DNA of 64,000 nucleotides from Nageia nagi (taxonomy: Eukaryota > Pinophyta): contig JBITNC010000001.1 of assembly GCA_050084985.1 (NCBI GenBank), positions 209,188,001 to 209,252,000 on the forward strand, read 5' to 3'. Under the pieces are notes generated by a model, which was not told the origin of the DNA, did not search any database, and worked only from the letters and a program-made list of their open reading frames with translations. A program made the translations under genes and the position numbers. Positions within the stretch are counted from its first letter, which is position 1, and every line of letters starts with the position of its first letter. This document shows, in pieces, positions 11,085 through 22,080 of the stretch.

Positions 11085-12305
11085 AAATGTTAGCACTAAG
11101 GAATAAAATAGATAAAAATTATAGGTAAATAATTGGCAAATACCCCTAGCAAACATAGAATAATGCAAAATAGAAAAGGATAACAAGATGCAAATGCATG
11201 CATTAGGATCAAATAAAAAACTAAACAAATAAAGGAAACACATAATAACACTTGAATCTTATGATTTTTCTTTGATTAAATTAGGAAATAGATTTTTGAA
11301 GATCTCCATGTTCTTAATCTACTCATGTTAAGGTCCTTGTAACTTTTTTGGCTTACCATCTTATTCTAAGCTCTTTTTATATTTTGGTGGTGGAAAGGAT
11401 ATCTTATTTTGATTAGTTAAATCCTAAATCTTTTTGAATAATGATATGCAATATTTTATTACATATATTCATTATTGATTATATTCATAAAATTGATCTA
11501 ATTTGCATTCACTTGGAATTCCTACCATGAAGGATGGTTGATTTTGAGACTTTAGTGATTGCACTAGAAACTTTCATCTAGTTAGGGACTTTGTAACTTC
11601 TTCAATATCCTCATATATAGGTGTAAATTTCCTTTTAGAAAATGTTTATATTTTATGTAGACTAATTTTTCTTCTTACTCAACCTTCTTATCTTCATCCT
11701 TTGCTACTATAGCTTGCTTTTTTGGCTATATTGAATCAACATTTTCTATCACTAGATTATCTTCTATTTATTGTTTTTTGTACTTTTTTTGAGTCTATGG
11801 TGGTGAATTTTATCTTTTCTATCTTGATTTTTAATTTCATTATTTATATCTAATATAAAGTTATTTCTTTTCTATAATAGTCTAAAAAATGTTGGTAATG
11901 GTAGCTTGCAATATTCAAAATATTCTACCCTATATTTTTATTGTAATTATTCAATAAAAGCTATGATATTTGTGTCATCATCCATGCACACTTGATTTTT
12001 TGTTCTTATTCAATACTTGATGAATGATTCAATGGACTATCACTCTCTTTGGTTAATCTTTAACAAATAATTGAATGTGACCTTTTTTTAAATTTAAATT
12101 TGGTATAAGTTACAAAAGATTGATTTAAGTTCAAAATTCTCAATACTAGCATATGTAAACTTACCAAACCAATCAATACATAACCTATTAGTGACATGGG
12201 AAATAACTTTGTATGTAGATCACTATCCATGGTGATCAATGAGACCTTATCAAAGAAAATACATAAATGTAAATATGGATCAATAGTACCATTATACTTT
12301 GTGAA
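11085..12305 (-). pseudogene. gag: Ty3/gypsy gag, downstream half (left of the copia insertion)
   Basis: Read on the minus strand, the sequence next to the copia element gives TKYNGTIDPYLHLCIF, then VSLITMDSDLHTKLFPMSL and DWFGKFTYASIENFELKS. This is the core of a plant Ty3/gypsy gag domain (FxGxxDPxxHLxxF...LFPxSLxGxAxxWFxxL). Frames change after about 12140 and stops accumulate. Further left (11240-11900) only degenerate Lys-rich stretches remain, and no pol is reached before the neighbouring LTR element. The N-terminal part lies across the copia element at 18024 and beyond, so one gag was split by that insertion. Confidence 0.68.
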
Positions 12306-12310
12306 CTTTA
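12306..12310. repeat. Target-site duplication CTTTA, left copy
   Basis: Identical to 18019-18023. Five bases is the usual duplication length for copia integrases, and the match fixes both element boundaries. Confidence 0.88.
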
Positions 12311-12529
12311 TATTAGAATAAATAATACATTAGATAAATAGATACATCTAGGTATCTATAATTGTAATAATGTAATGTTAATTTATTTTTCATGTTACTA
12401 ATGTTTACTTTAATATTAGGGTTTATGGTTTCCCCTATAGTTATTGTATGAGAATGTAACTCTCAAATACTCATGTACTTAAATATATTCCTTAATAATG
12501 TAAAGTACTCTCTTGATTATTCTTAAATA
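12311..12529 (+). repeat. Left LTR of the copia element
   Basis: Begins TATTAGAATAAATAATAC and ends TTCTTAAATA. Both this copy and the right one have TA at each end rather than TG...CA. Because the change is shared, it may be the family's true terminus (TA...TA is a known non-canonical LTR motif) and not separate mutations. Short LTRs of this size are typical of copia. Confidence 0.88.
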
Positions 12530-12541
12530 TACTATTAGAGC
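12530..12541 (+). other. Primer-binding site of the copia element
   Basis: TACTATTAGAGC directly after the LTR corresponds to TGGTATCAGAGC (complement of initiator tRNA-Met) with three changes, two of them transitions (one G-to-A, one C-to-T). Confidence 0.7.
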
Positions 12542-13900
12542 TTCATGGTGAAGATTCTTATTTTTCTATGAGTTAGTTCTCTTTTCTCCATCTATCCTCA
12601 TGATGATCAGAGATAGAAAAAAAATGGAAGTGGAGATTCCTATTATTATTTGAAACCTTGAGAGATTTACAAAGGAGTGCCCAATAGCCTTGCAAAATAT
12701 TTGGAGGTGTTAATTTGTAGACCAAATTGCTTTGTTGGAATCAATCTACAAGTTCTGACCAAACCCATGAGTTGGAAATAGACAAGTGTAATAATATTTT
12801 CCCAGCAAATACACCCACCTTGCCTAGCAAAACATTTTATGAAAAATATTGAGAAAATTAGATAGTTATTTTGAAGGAGAGAGAATTATGTATTGGATGC
12901 TTTGTAGTAATAAAAACTTATGTTGTGAACTTCATAATCCAATTGAAGCAAATCTATAAATGCCTAGTGTCATTCATATAGCATATCACTCTATCCTCTT
13001 TATTATTCACACTACTTCTCAAGCACCCAACCAATAGCCTACTAAGAACACTAGGAAAGATGAATTGAATTATTTAGTCTATTGCTATGCACCCATATAA
13101 GTTTACAATGCCTATATAGTAGATATGTAACCTCTTTTTTACAACCCAAAAGCCTCACACACATCCAACCAATGCTCCTCCTTTCCTACATGCATTCACT
13201 ATAGAAAGCAACCCATAATGAGCAACATTTCAAATGCATGCAATTCATGAATAATAACTTCCAAATGCATAAGAAAACCCATGTATCCCTAAAATGTAGT
13301 CAAATATTTAGAAATATTTCAATCTAATGAGATAAAGCGATTAAAATCCCATCTAATTAAATTATTTTCCCAAGCAATTAAATTATATGGCTATTAAAGT
13401 AAAGTATTAGAGTAAAAAATAAATTTTCCATCAATTTAATTTGGAGTAAAAAATAATTTATAAACATTGGAGTTTACAATATTTAGAGGAGAAACTTAAT
13501 TTATTTAAAGGGAGTAAAGATAAACTTGAAGATATAAAAGAAATCCAAGTCATATTTCCTTCAAAAATATGCATTTGGTGCATTTTCAAGGCATCAAATT
13601 TGAAAATAAGTCTTAAGATCAAAACCTCATCCACACCTTAAAAATCATTTTTTAACATGTACTTAAAATTTTTTAGGCATTTGATATAAAATTGAAGGTA
13701 TTTAATTATTGTTTTAGCCAAACTAAAGTAATTTATACATTGGAGGTCCATTATTTGGAGAAAATTATCAAATTTGAAGAGGAAGATTGAAATGTTTTTG
13801 CACACTTCCAAGTAAGTGATTTTTTGCAAACTATTGATTAAAGATCAAATCTTGTAGAGATAAAAATGGCTTTAACTATTCGTAAACTATTTCTCCTTGA
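12542..13900 (+). other. Copia leader and gag start, largely unreadable
   Basis: Leader region between the primer-binding site and the readable gag. Gag N-terminal similarity becomes visible only after about 13980. A minus-strand open frame at 13638-13829 is antisense and AT-driven, so it is not called a gene. Confidence 0.5.
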
Positions 13901-13959
13901 CTCCTAAGTGTTCAAAGGGGTTAATTATGACACTTGAAATATGAATATTTATGCAATTC

Positions 13960-14620
13960 TTTGCTTTAAATATTTATGGGGAATTATTAGTGATACTAAA
14001 AGCTACCCATAGAATGTTGGTGAATACCAAACAAAATTTGATCATTGCAACAACAAAGCATTAATGATCATCCTACTTGACATCTCAAATAATATCCAAC
14101 CTTATATATATGATTTCATATAAGTGGATGATGCATGGATAAAGTTCCAACAAGTCTATGAATCCAAGAATCAAAATTAGATTATACACTTGCAAGGCCA
14201 ATAACATAATCTTTGGCTAAAGAATGGAGAGACCATGGGGTATTTCATTCACCATATTTTGGAACTCAAAGGCTCACTAAGAGAACTAGGAGATAATATG
14301 GAAGATAAATCCCTTGTGCTAGTTATTTTAAGAGCACTCTTAGAGAAGTTTCATACCTTTATGATGAACTTGAACATTTTAGATCAGAAATTGACCTTTA
14401 AAAAGTTATTTAATATGTTGTAGCAAGAGGAAGCTTCTCAGGTGACCTTCCATGAAGAGGAATAGGCTATGGTATCCAATAAAAAAGGAAAGAAACCCCT
14501 CTAGGAGAAAAGAAAAGGAAAAAATCTCTAACAATCAAATGATAAGAAGTAGAAAAGTTGTATAATTTGTAAAAAGAAAGGGTATGAATTTCAAGATTAT
14601 TGGTACATTTGTTTTGCTCA
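13960..14620 (+). pseudogene. gag: Copia gag with decayed zinc knuckle
   Basis: The segment 14235-14423 reads HHILELKGSLRELGDNMEDK, then SLVLVILRALLEKFHTF, followed by LTFKKLFNML. This follows the copia gag (UBN2-type) pattern in which a length-control helix is followed by L..L..LP..F and a final QEE. The next codon after NML is TAG, where Gln is expected, then EE. At about 14555-14608 a zinc knuckle is recognisable as CIICKKKGYEFQDYW: the two N-terminal Cys remain, but His and the last Cys are Tyr (CAT to TAT and TGT to TAT type). Gag would have packaged element RNA. Confidence 0.8.
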
Positions 14621-14769
14621 AGGGTCTTTGATAAATAAGAATCCAAAATAAAAAGGTAAAAACCCTCAAAATTAGGGGTAGTGGAAATAAATATGACCAC
14701 AATAAATAAGACAACATGGGAATGATGTCAATGATGTTGATCAAGTGAATAAAGAAGTTAGCAATCCCT

Positions 14770-15195
14770 TCAGTATCCTCCACTTTGTATATTAATTTTG
14801 GTGCTTCCAAGAATACAAATGGCCAAAAAATTTAGTTTTCTTCCTTGGATAATAATGCAAATCTTGGTCAAGTTTAATTGGGTGATTATTAATCCCATGA
14901 CATTGAAGGTAGGGTTGATCTTCATGGATGATTTGGAAAGAACAATTATCAGTTCAAAGAGGTCTTATATGTTCCAAAGCTAAAAAGAAACTCCTATCAA
15001 TTAGCCATATGTTGGATAACAATATAAAAGTGGAGTTTGATACTATGAAAGTAGAAAAAGTTTACTTTATTCATGATAAATATAAAGGATGTCAAATTGT
15101 AGCAAAATCAAAAGGATTTGGGAGAATGTTCCTACTTGATTTTATAGCTTTCAACAATCAAGCACTCAATGTTCATGTTGCAGATGTCACTATCC
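14770..15195 (+). pseudogene. Copia protease region, catalytic Asp lost
   Basis: At 14791-14808 the frame reads INFGAS where copia proteases have LDSGAS, so the catalytic aspartate is Asn and the Ser is Phe. Further on, FKEVLYVPKLKRN (after about 14955) and SISHMLDNNIKVEFD match the conserved second half of the copia protease. The region then runs into the pre-integrase segment. A frame change occurs near 14984. The enzyme would have cut the Gag-Pol polyprotein; with Asn at the active site it cannot. Confidence 0.78.
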
Positions 15196-15199
15196 TCTA

Positions 15200-15870
15200 G
15201 AACCATATATTTTAACACATGAATCCAAAATACCTAATCACTTTGTAAAAGAAGGATATGGTACATGGTATTCTTTATCTTACTTCTCCTACTAATTTTT
15301 GTTCTACTTGCATAGCAAGAAAACCTTTTGATTTGATCTATACCAATTTATACTATCCCATTTAGGCTATTATTTTTAGCTTCTAATATTTCCTATTATT
15401 TATTGATGAATACTCCAAAAATATTTTGGTGTATTTATTGAACATAAAGGATCAAATATTTTCCTACTTCAAGGAATTCAAGGCACTAATGGAGAAACAA
15501 AATTCTCATCACATCCATTTTCTCTACTCAAATAAATGAGGAGAATACATATCAAATGAGTTTTCTACATTCCTTAAGCTACATGGGATTTGAAAAAAAT
15601 TTACCATATCCTACACACCATAGCAAAATGATGTTTCTAAATGACAAAATCAAACCATTATGTAAATGGTAAGAATCATATTGAAAGATCCAAAAATGGA
15701 TGGGATATTTTGGGCTAATGTAGTGAATACTATTACATATTTATTGAAAAGGAAACCCAAAAAAGCTTTTGATGAGATGAAACCTAAAGAATCATGGTCA
15801 AGAGTGAATAGATATATCACATCTTTGATTATTTGGTTGTACTACCTACATGCATATTCCTAAGGAGCAA
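15200..15870 (+). pseudogene. Copia integrase, catalytic triad destroyed
   Basis: FLLFIDEYSKNILVYLLN (about 15390-15440), YFKEFKALMEKQ and GEYISNEF follow the copia integrase core. The first catalytic Asp (usually in HSD) is Asn in IYTN near 15350. The second (usually SDNGGEY) is Asn in YSNK, followed by a stop. The catalytic Glu (usually NGVxERKNRT) is Lys in NDVSK, followed by TGA where Arg is expected. The open stretch 15666-15863 reads MVRIILKDPKMDGIFWANVV, the usual segment after that Glu. All three changes are G-to-A type. The enzyme inserts the cDNA into the host chromosome. Confidence 0.85.
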
Positions 15871-16199
15871 AGGAAGAAGATTGATGAAAAATCAAAGAGT
15901 TGCATTCTTCTTGGGTATGATAGTGAATTTAAAGCTTATAGAGTCATTGATCCTACTACCTAAAATACTTATATTAGTATATATGTAATCTTTGATGAGA
16001 TTGGTGAATCTTCAAATAGTCCATCTATAGAGGTACATAAACTTGATAGTGCCCCCATAATCAATTATGATGATGATGATGATGAGAGAGAAACTCTAGT
16101 TGTGAATTTACCATCATAAAGATCTAATTAGTACCAAAATACACTACAAGATTCAAAATTGAGTTCTCCACCAAACACTTGAACTTCCAAACCAAGGAA

Positions 16200-17110
16200 A
16201 TAGAGCATGGCTTATGAAGAAGTGAATTTGGCACTAATGAGCATAGTTGTAAATACATATGAACCTAAAATGGTTCATGAATCTATTGAGCTATTGTATT
16301 GGAATTCAACCATGTAGGTTGAATATGATGCATTGATGATAAATAGCAAATAGAAGTTGGTAAATCTTCCACTAGGGAAGAAGGATATTGGATGTAAATG
16401 GGTGTTCAAAACCAAGTACAAAGATGATGGTACACTCAATAAGCATAAGGTCTAACTCATTACCAAAGGTTATGCTCAAAAAGAAGGTATCAACTATGAG
16501 GAGTCTTTTGCTTCCATAGCCAAGATGAAGATCATTAGAATTACTTTTGCAATTCTAGTTCAATTTGGATGGAAAGTCCATCAAATGTTAATAGTGCCTT
16601 CCTAAATGGAGATTTAGAAGAAGAAGTCTATATACAATAAATTGAATAATTTATGATTGATTAAGGAAAAAAAAAAGTGTGTAGATTAATCAAGTCTTTG
16701 TATGGTTTGAAATAGGCTCCTTGATCCTAGTATATGATAATTGATTCCCATATACTACAACATGACTTTAAGAGGATTCCATATGATCCTAATCTCTACC
16801 TTTGACAATATGAGGGGGGAGATTTATATAGTTTTAGTTTATGTTGATGATTTGGTTATCATAAGTAGCATTGAGGAGTTCATCATATATTGGAAAGATG
16901 ACCTAAAATGATCATTCAAAATGAATGATCTTAGCTTACTTCATTATTACCTTAGATTGGAGGTTTAGAAGATGTAGGACCAAATATTTATCTCATAAAT
17001 GAAGTACACTAAGAAGCTATTAAAGGAATTCATGATGATAGAATGTGACCTAATATCCATACCAATTGAACCTCATTTACATTTTTCACATCATGATTAC
17101 TCTCCATAGA
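16200..17110 (+). pseudogene. Copia reverse transcriptase
   Basis: KKDIGCKWVFKTKYKDDGTL at about 16380-16440, then KHKV-stop-LITKGYAQKEG and ESFASIAKMKIIRI, are the hallmark copia RT N-terminus. LKSLYGLK-stop-AP-stop-S-stop at about 16685-16725 stands for the LKQAPRAWY motif with Gln, Arg and Trp codons turned into stops. The active site YVDD is intact at 16840-16851. Downstream LSLLHYYLRLEV fits the LGxLxYFLGIEV motif. Stops are mostly TAG and TGA. Upstream of the domain, 16068-16088 has a short GAT run encoding Asp. Confidence 0.88.
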
Positions 17111-17133
17111 TAAATGCAACTCTCTACCATCAA

Positions 17134-17640
17134 TTGATTGGAGGGTTAATTTACCCAGCATACACTAGGCTAAATATTTTGTATTCCATCATCTGTCTTC
17201 CAAGATTTATGCATGAACCAAAGAAATTACATTGGACCATAGCAAAGCATGTTTTGAGGTACATCCATGGAACTAATGATTATGGATTGGAATACAAGAA
17301 GAATGATAAGTTCATCTTTTCTAGATACATGGATGTAGATTATGGAGGATCCTAGGATAATAGAATATTAATGATAGGAGATTCATGCTTCCTTAGATCT
17401 AGACTAATTTCATGGGGTGGTAAGAATCAAAGCATCACATCCAAATCTACCATAGAGTTGAAATATGGTGCTATAAGAGATGTTATTTATGAAGTAGTAT
17501 GGTTATGTTGCATTTTGATAGATAATTTAATTCCACAAAAGCAAGCCATAATTCTTCATTATGATAATCAAGGTGTATTGAAACTAGTTTGAAATCCTTA
17601 TTTTTCATGAGCACACCAAACACATTGACATATAAATGTA
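17134..17640 (+). pseudogene. Copia RNase H
   Basis: Two open stretches in one frame, 17134-17355 and 17371-17592, are separated by one TAG. They contain LIYPAYTRLNILYSI, PKKLHWTIAKHVLRYIHG, MDVDYGGS, SWGGKNQSITSKSTIELKYG and YDNQGVLKL. These match the copia RNase H pattern (TRPDI, KHVLRYLKGT, SDADWAG, SWKSKKQ, STxEAEY, CDNQ). Catalytic-site erosion is visible: ELKYG for EAEYx and YDNQ for CDNQ (TGT to TAT). It degraded the RNA strand during cDNA synthesis. Confidence 0.87.
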
Positions 17641-17794
17641 CTTCATTTAGAATCATATTTCATTACATGATATTCAACTCTAGTACATTTACATGAAAGA
17701 CAAAATTATAAATGTCTTCAATAAATCTCTTGATAGTGGAAAGTTTGAATACTTTCAAAGCTTCCTCTCATATATGCTAAAAACCTAATGTATT

Positions 17795-17803
17795 ATGAGG
17801 GGG
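17795..17803 (+). other. Polypurine tract of the copia element
   Basis: ATGAGGGGG directly precedes the right LTR. Confidence 0.75.
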
Positions 17804-18018
17804 TATTAGAATCAATAATACATTAGATAAATAGATACATCTAAGTATATATAATTGTAATAATGTAATGTTAATATATTATTAACATTATTAATATTTA
17901 CTTTAATATTATGGTTTATGGTTTCTCCTACAATTATTGTACAAGAATGTAACTCCCAAATAATCATGTACTTAAACTTATTCCTTAATAATACAAAGCA
18001 CTCAACTATTTTCAAATA
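17804..18018 (+). repeat. Right LTR of the copia element
   Basis: Begins TATTAGAATCAATAATAC and ends TTTCAAATA. It is collinear with 12311-12529 apart from a 4-bp gap near the end. The duplication CTTTA follows at 18019-18023. Confidence 0.88.
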
Positions 18019-18023
18019 CTTTA

Positions 18024-19837
18024 AAGCGTTTTTGGTATTGAGCACTATTGATCTGATCCTCATGCATAAGAGATTAATTTCTTCATTTCTTTGAGGTTTC
18101 AAACCTTATTAGTTTTCAATTATTGAGACCTTTTATTGAATTATATTGAGATTTTTAATATCAACAATATGTAATTCTTCCAATGTTTTCTCTAAACTTG
18201 GTATCTCAACATGTGGTGGAGAAGCTTCTTTGATATTTTCTACTATATGACCTAAACTTTACCATTATCAAGGCTTAAGGAATTCAAAGGCTCCACATAT
18301 ATCATTTTTATTATGAATAATATTCAAAAGGTTTATTATTAACCATTCTTTATATCTTAAATATATAAGAGCATATTCTCCTTATTGCATTTCAACAATT
18401 CTACACATTTGATATTCTCTTCTTCTTGAGTCTAACTAGGAGTAGGTTGCATAACTTGGGCAAGTAGTTCATTAATTTTTGTTCTTCTATACTCTAATTA
18501 TCTTGAGCTATAACAAGACATCAAATAGGATATTTATTCTTAGGCTAAAATATTCTTATTTCATTCTTATAAGCATCCTTTACTTTCTAAATTAATTCCT
18601 TGTACTATGTAATATTTTATGGTATACTCATTTGTATAACTTCAAATATGTCTTTAAAATGAAGAAAATAAGATTGAATTTTTTTATCTTCCTCTGATCA
18701 ATCTAGGTATGGCATGTCATCTTCTTAAAGGATCTTATTAATTTCTTCATATTTTTGTAGGATCATCTAAATCATATATATTTTCAATCAAAATATTATA
18801 AAATTTCTACTTGTATAGATAGGATTATATTTAATATTTTTAATAGTCTCATTACCCCTTTGAGCTTATTGATGAAGTAGGTCCTATAATGTTACAATAG
18901 GAATAGCATTCATGCTAATGTATAGTGGTGTATTGATATTCTCTTGATGAATTTCAACTTATGCATCTAATTTTGAGATGGCTAGAGGAATTTAGATTAT
19001 TTATTATTTAAATACTATTTTCTATGCTATAAATAGTATTTTCATTGATGTAAGAATTTGCATGGGGACTACCAATGCTAAATGGTATAATATTTTATAC
19101 AACTATAGATATGTTCATAAAGAATCCTAATTTTACTTCACCTAGTATGAAATTCATACCATTAGGAGGTATGCATTCCAAAATTTTATTAGAATGCCAT
19201 AATATTAATTGCTTGAAAACTTTCTCATCTTCAATGGAATCAACTACATAGACTTTTTCCATAATTGGTAGCTCATTGAGCAATTTGATGAACCTATGTT
19301 CTCCTTAAAACTCAAAGATATCATCATCACTTAATCTTAGAATGATTTTCTCTTTGATTATAATAGTAAATATATTCTAGTTTGTGGGAGTATGAAACCA
19401 CTCATTGTTGGATTCAATCACCTAATTAACTATCCTTGTTGAATTATTTGAACTTTCTACAAATCTCTCCTTATCCAAAGTACTTTCATCAATGGATTCC
19501 TTTGTAACTTGTCCATATAACTTAGTGGATTATTGTTTCTTACGAATTATTTCACTCCATATTTGAGAATTCTTATTCTATCAAATTTCCTTCCTTAAGT
19601 AACCATGCTAGCTACAAGATTGGTAGACTCACAAGAGATATTTATATTTTCATTACTAGTAACAAAAAATACCTTTGGAATATAATGCATAAATAATACC
19701 TTTAAAAGGTTCAATATTGTGGAAAACTTTAATGTGTGTTTGATATTATTTATATCCTACCCTAAGTAAAAGAAAAATATGTTATAAAAGGTAGGTGTCA
19801 ATATGTTAAAAAAATCATCTACTCATAGGATTTTAAC
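18024..19837 (-). pseudogene. gag: Ty3/gypsy gag, upstream half and leader (right of the copia insertion)
   Basis: On the minus strand, near the copia junction, short readable stretches occur (for example EINLLCMRIRSIVLNTKNAL at about 18020-18090, and SLEKTLEEL further upstream). They continue from the other side of the copia element into the gag core seen at about 12250-12305. Going right, only fragments are readable, such as the open stretch 19283-19095, whose product I do not recognise. The assignment as the N-terminal part of the same gag rests on the target duplication and on shared strand, not on strong motifs. I see no other gene in this 1.8 kb. Confidence 0.5.
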
Positions 19838-20240
19838 CTAAGTGAAACTAATAAACATGCAACATTAAAGTATTTATTATATAACTAATTTAACTTGAAT
19901 AAATATACATGATAAGAACAAAAATAAAAAATGAAATATAATAGTGCAAAAATTGAACTAGGGTCTTATTGAATCAAGATAACAAAATGAAAGTATCAAC
20001 TAAAGAGATGGAAATAAGTGTCAAATAAATAGTTGTGTATCATTACCTATGATGAAGCTAATTATATATAGAATAAGCTTTATAAAGAAGAGATGATATT
20101 GATGTTCAAATAATATAAATAAAATAAGTAAGAAGATAAACATATATTCCTATGGGAGCATGGGTGCTAGGTCATAAAATAATAGTATAGGCATACAAGC
20201 CAACATGGATGCTAGGATTCTAACCAAGTGAGATTTACCA
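19838..20240 (-). repeat. Dispersed 0.4-kb block, copy 1 (likely 5' leader or LTR of a gypsy family)
   Basis: Collinear similarity to 41825-42230 begins abruptly at GTGAAACTAATAAACATGCA and continues through AACAAAATGAAA, AATAAGCTT and a GCTAGGTCATAAAATAATAG segment. In both places it lies upstream, in minus-strand sense, of decayed gypsy coding sequence, so a 5' LTR or leader is plausible. No primer-binding site is clear at its edge. Confidence 0.6.
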
Positions 20241-20559
20241 CCAAGAATTCATGATAATAAAATGTTGATAAGTAGAGAAAAACATATAATTATGCATAGT
20301 GGATGAAAGATATGATAAAGTGGTAACAAGATTCCAATCTTAATAGGAAGCATTTAAAAACACCCAAGAGTAGGATATCATCTATCAAGATGTCTTGATC
20401 ACTTTCCACCAATGGCCATTATAAGAAAGCTAACATTGATGTTGGTGTACCGAATACAAAAATAGAAATAGCAATTGAGATATGTTTTCTAATAAGATCA
20501 AAAGAGTAATAATTTGAGCATTAATATAATTTTGTCAAATATTATACAAGGTATTTAGA
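20241..20559. other. Spacer, no gene recognised
   Basis: AT-rich sequence between the dispersed block and the next gag remnant. It includes a GATGTTGGTGTAC phrase near 20440 like those noted at 5560 and 8470. Nothing else is recognisable. Confidence 0.35.
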
Positions 20560-22080
20560 AGTTGATTGTAGTCTCTTTTTTTCCTTAGTATTATTTGTAT
20601 TAGTTGATTCCATTGAACTTGAACTTTGGTTTGAATTGGATATGAATTTGTTGGTGGTGGTCATCTAGGAGGAGGATGTAGTGTAATATATGGTTTTCTT
20701 AGTGTGACTTGGTTAACATATGGTTGGGGAGGTGTAGGAAATGGACCTCCATTTTTTTCATTTTGGTAATCTTATTTATTTCTTAGCTTACCATCATCAT
20801 TTTGCATATTTACATATTTAGTTCTTTTATCCATATGAATTGCTTCTTGAAAGGAAGGTAAATATTGAATTTAAAGTGTATTTAAAATATGTTTAATACA
20901 AATTTTATCAAAAATATGAGTTAATTAAACTCAAGTAATAGGAAATGTAATTTCATGGAAAATAGCTCTCTAATGTTTTGCATAATTAGTTATTGGCTCA
21001 TCCTAAAATTGCTTAAGACTATACAAATAACTTAAAGCTATTTTTCTCTTAATATTTATTGAAAAATGATTAATAAAATGATTTTCCAATTATTGAAAGG
21101 TATGGAGAGAGTATTGTGTTAAAATATTATACTAATTTAAGTGCTTTCCCATCTCAAGTAGTTGGAAAAATTCTCAACATAAGGGGAATAATGTGATTAA
21201 TAAGATAACATTCATGTTTAAACACTCTTAAATGATCTTTGGGGTATTCCTTTCCTTTAAATTTATCAAACTTAGGGATCTTAGACTTAGGAATATTCCT
21301 TTCCTTTAAAGTATAATATGGAACTAAAGGGTGTATTGGCTCATTACATAATTTCTCATAAGTTTGATTATTATTCAAAACATGATTACCAACTTCCAAT
21401 TCTTGTAGTTTATCAAGTATGTGTTGCATGAAAGCCAACAAAGGATTAATCCTTGAGTTATATTACATGAAGGATATAAAATGATTGACTTATTATGAAT
21501 GTGAAGTGGGTGCATAAGAGGTATGTACTTGAAATGGTGAAGATTGTGTTTGGTTAATTTTGAATTGTATGGATGATGGAGTGGAAGTATGAGTAGTACA
21601 TGTTTGTTAGGCTTTTAATTATGGTGGTTGTTGAGTGATGGAAGTATATGGAGGTATGGAGACTTGGGTAATGACAATGGTGGATGGGATAGAGGATGAT
21701 GGTATGATTTTTGAAACAATAAGGGTGGTATTAATGGCAATGGAATGTGCTATTATATTAGTATCAAAGAGAGGATCAATTATGATACTATTTTACATGG
21801 ATAAGTTTGGAATGTAGGCTAAATCAATATTTGAATACCAAAAGGTTTGAATATGAGCTTGGTTTCTTGAGGTATTATTTTGAGGCTTATTTTTTGCTTA
21901 ATTATAAAACTTGCTTTATTAGCAAGTTGTTTAGATTTTATAACCTTCATTATAGCATCAACATAATTTAGCATAAATTTCTCAAATTCATCAATAGGAT
22001 GTTCATTAGTTTGTTCCATTAGTTCTAACATAAGTGGAATAAAGTCTTCTATATTTTTAGAATTTTACTGAGACTAGTTC
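20560..22080 (-). pseudogene. gag: Second Ty3/gypsy gag remnant
   Basis: Read leftward, the open stretch 21441-21154 contains IPKFDKFKGKEYPKDHLRVF and HECYLINHIIPLMLRIFPTT, the plant gypsy gag pattern (PxFxGxxDPxxHLxxF, then LFPxTL). Downstream, to about 20830, further stretches fit the rest of the domain, and Pro-rich PFPTPPQPYVNQ-like sequence at about 20690-20740 fits the linker before a nucleic-acid-binding region. An upstream segment, 22031-21819, reads MEQTNEHPIDEFEKFML and may be the N-terminus. No pol follows to the left, where the other gypsy remnant begins, so the element is truncated or interrupted there. Confidence 0.65.

Larger units (their letters stand above)
12311..18018 (+). 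mobile_element. Ty1/copia LTR retrotransposon, complete but decayed, 5.7 kb
   Basis: Paired LTRs of about 215 bp enclose gag, protease, integrase, RT and RNase H in the copia order on the plus strand. A perfect 5-bp duplication CTTTA flanks it (12306-12310 and 18019-18023). The primer-binding site is of initiator tRNA-Met type and a polypurine tract precedes the right LTR. LTRs are roughly 87% identical by eye. Many stops, mainly TAG and TGA, break the polyprotein. It sits inside the gag of a minus-strand gypsy element, so it is younger than that element. Confidence 0.93.

Noticed and set aside
16068-16088. GAT trinucleotide run
   Set aside because: It lies in the copia pol between integrase and RT and encodes an Asp run; acidic stretches are usual in that linker, so it is not a separate microsatellite.
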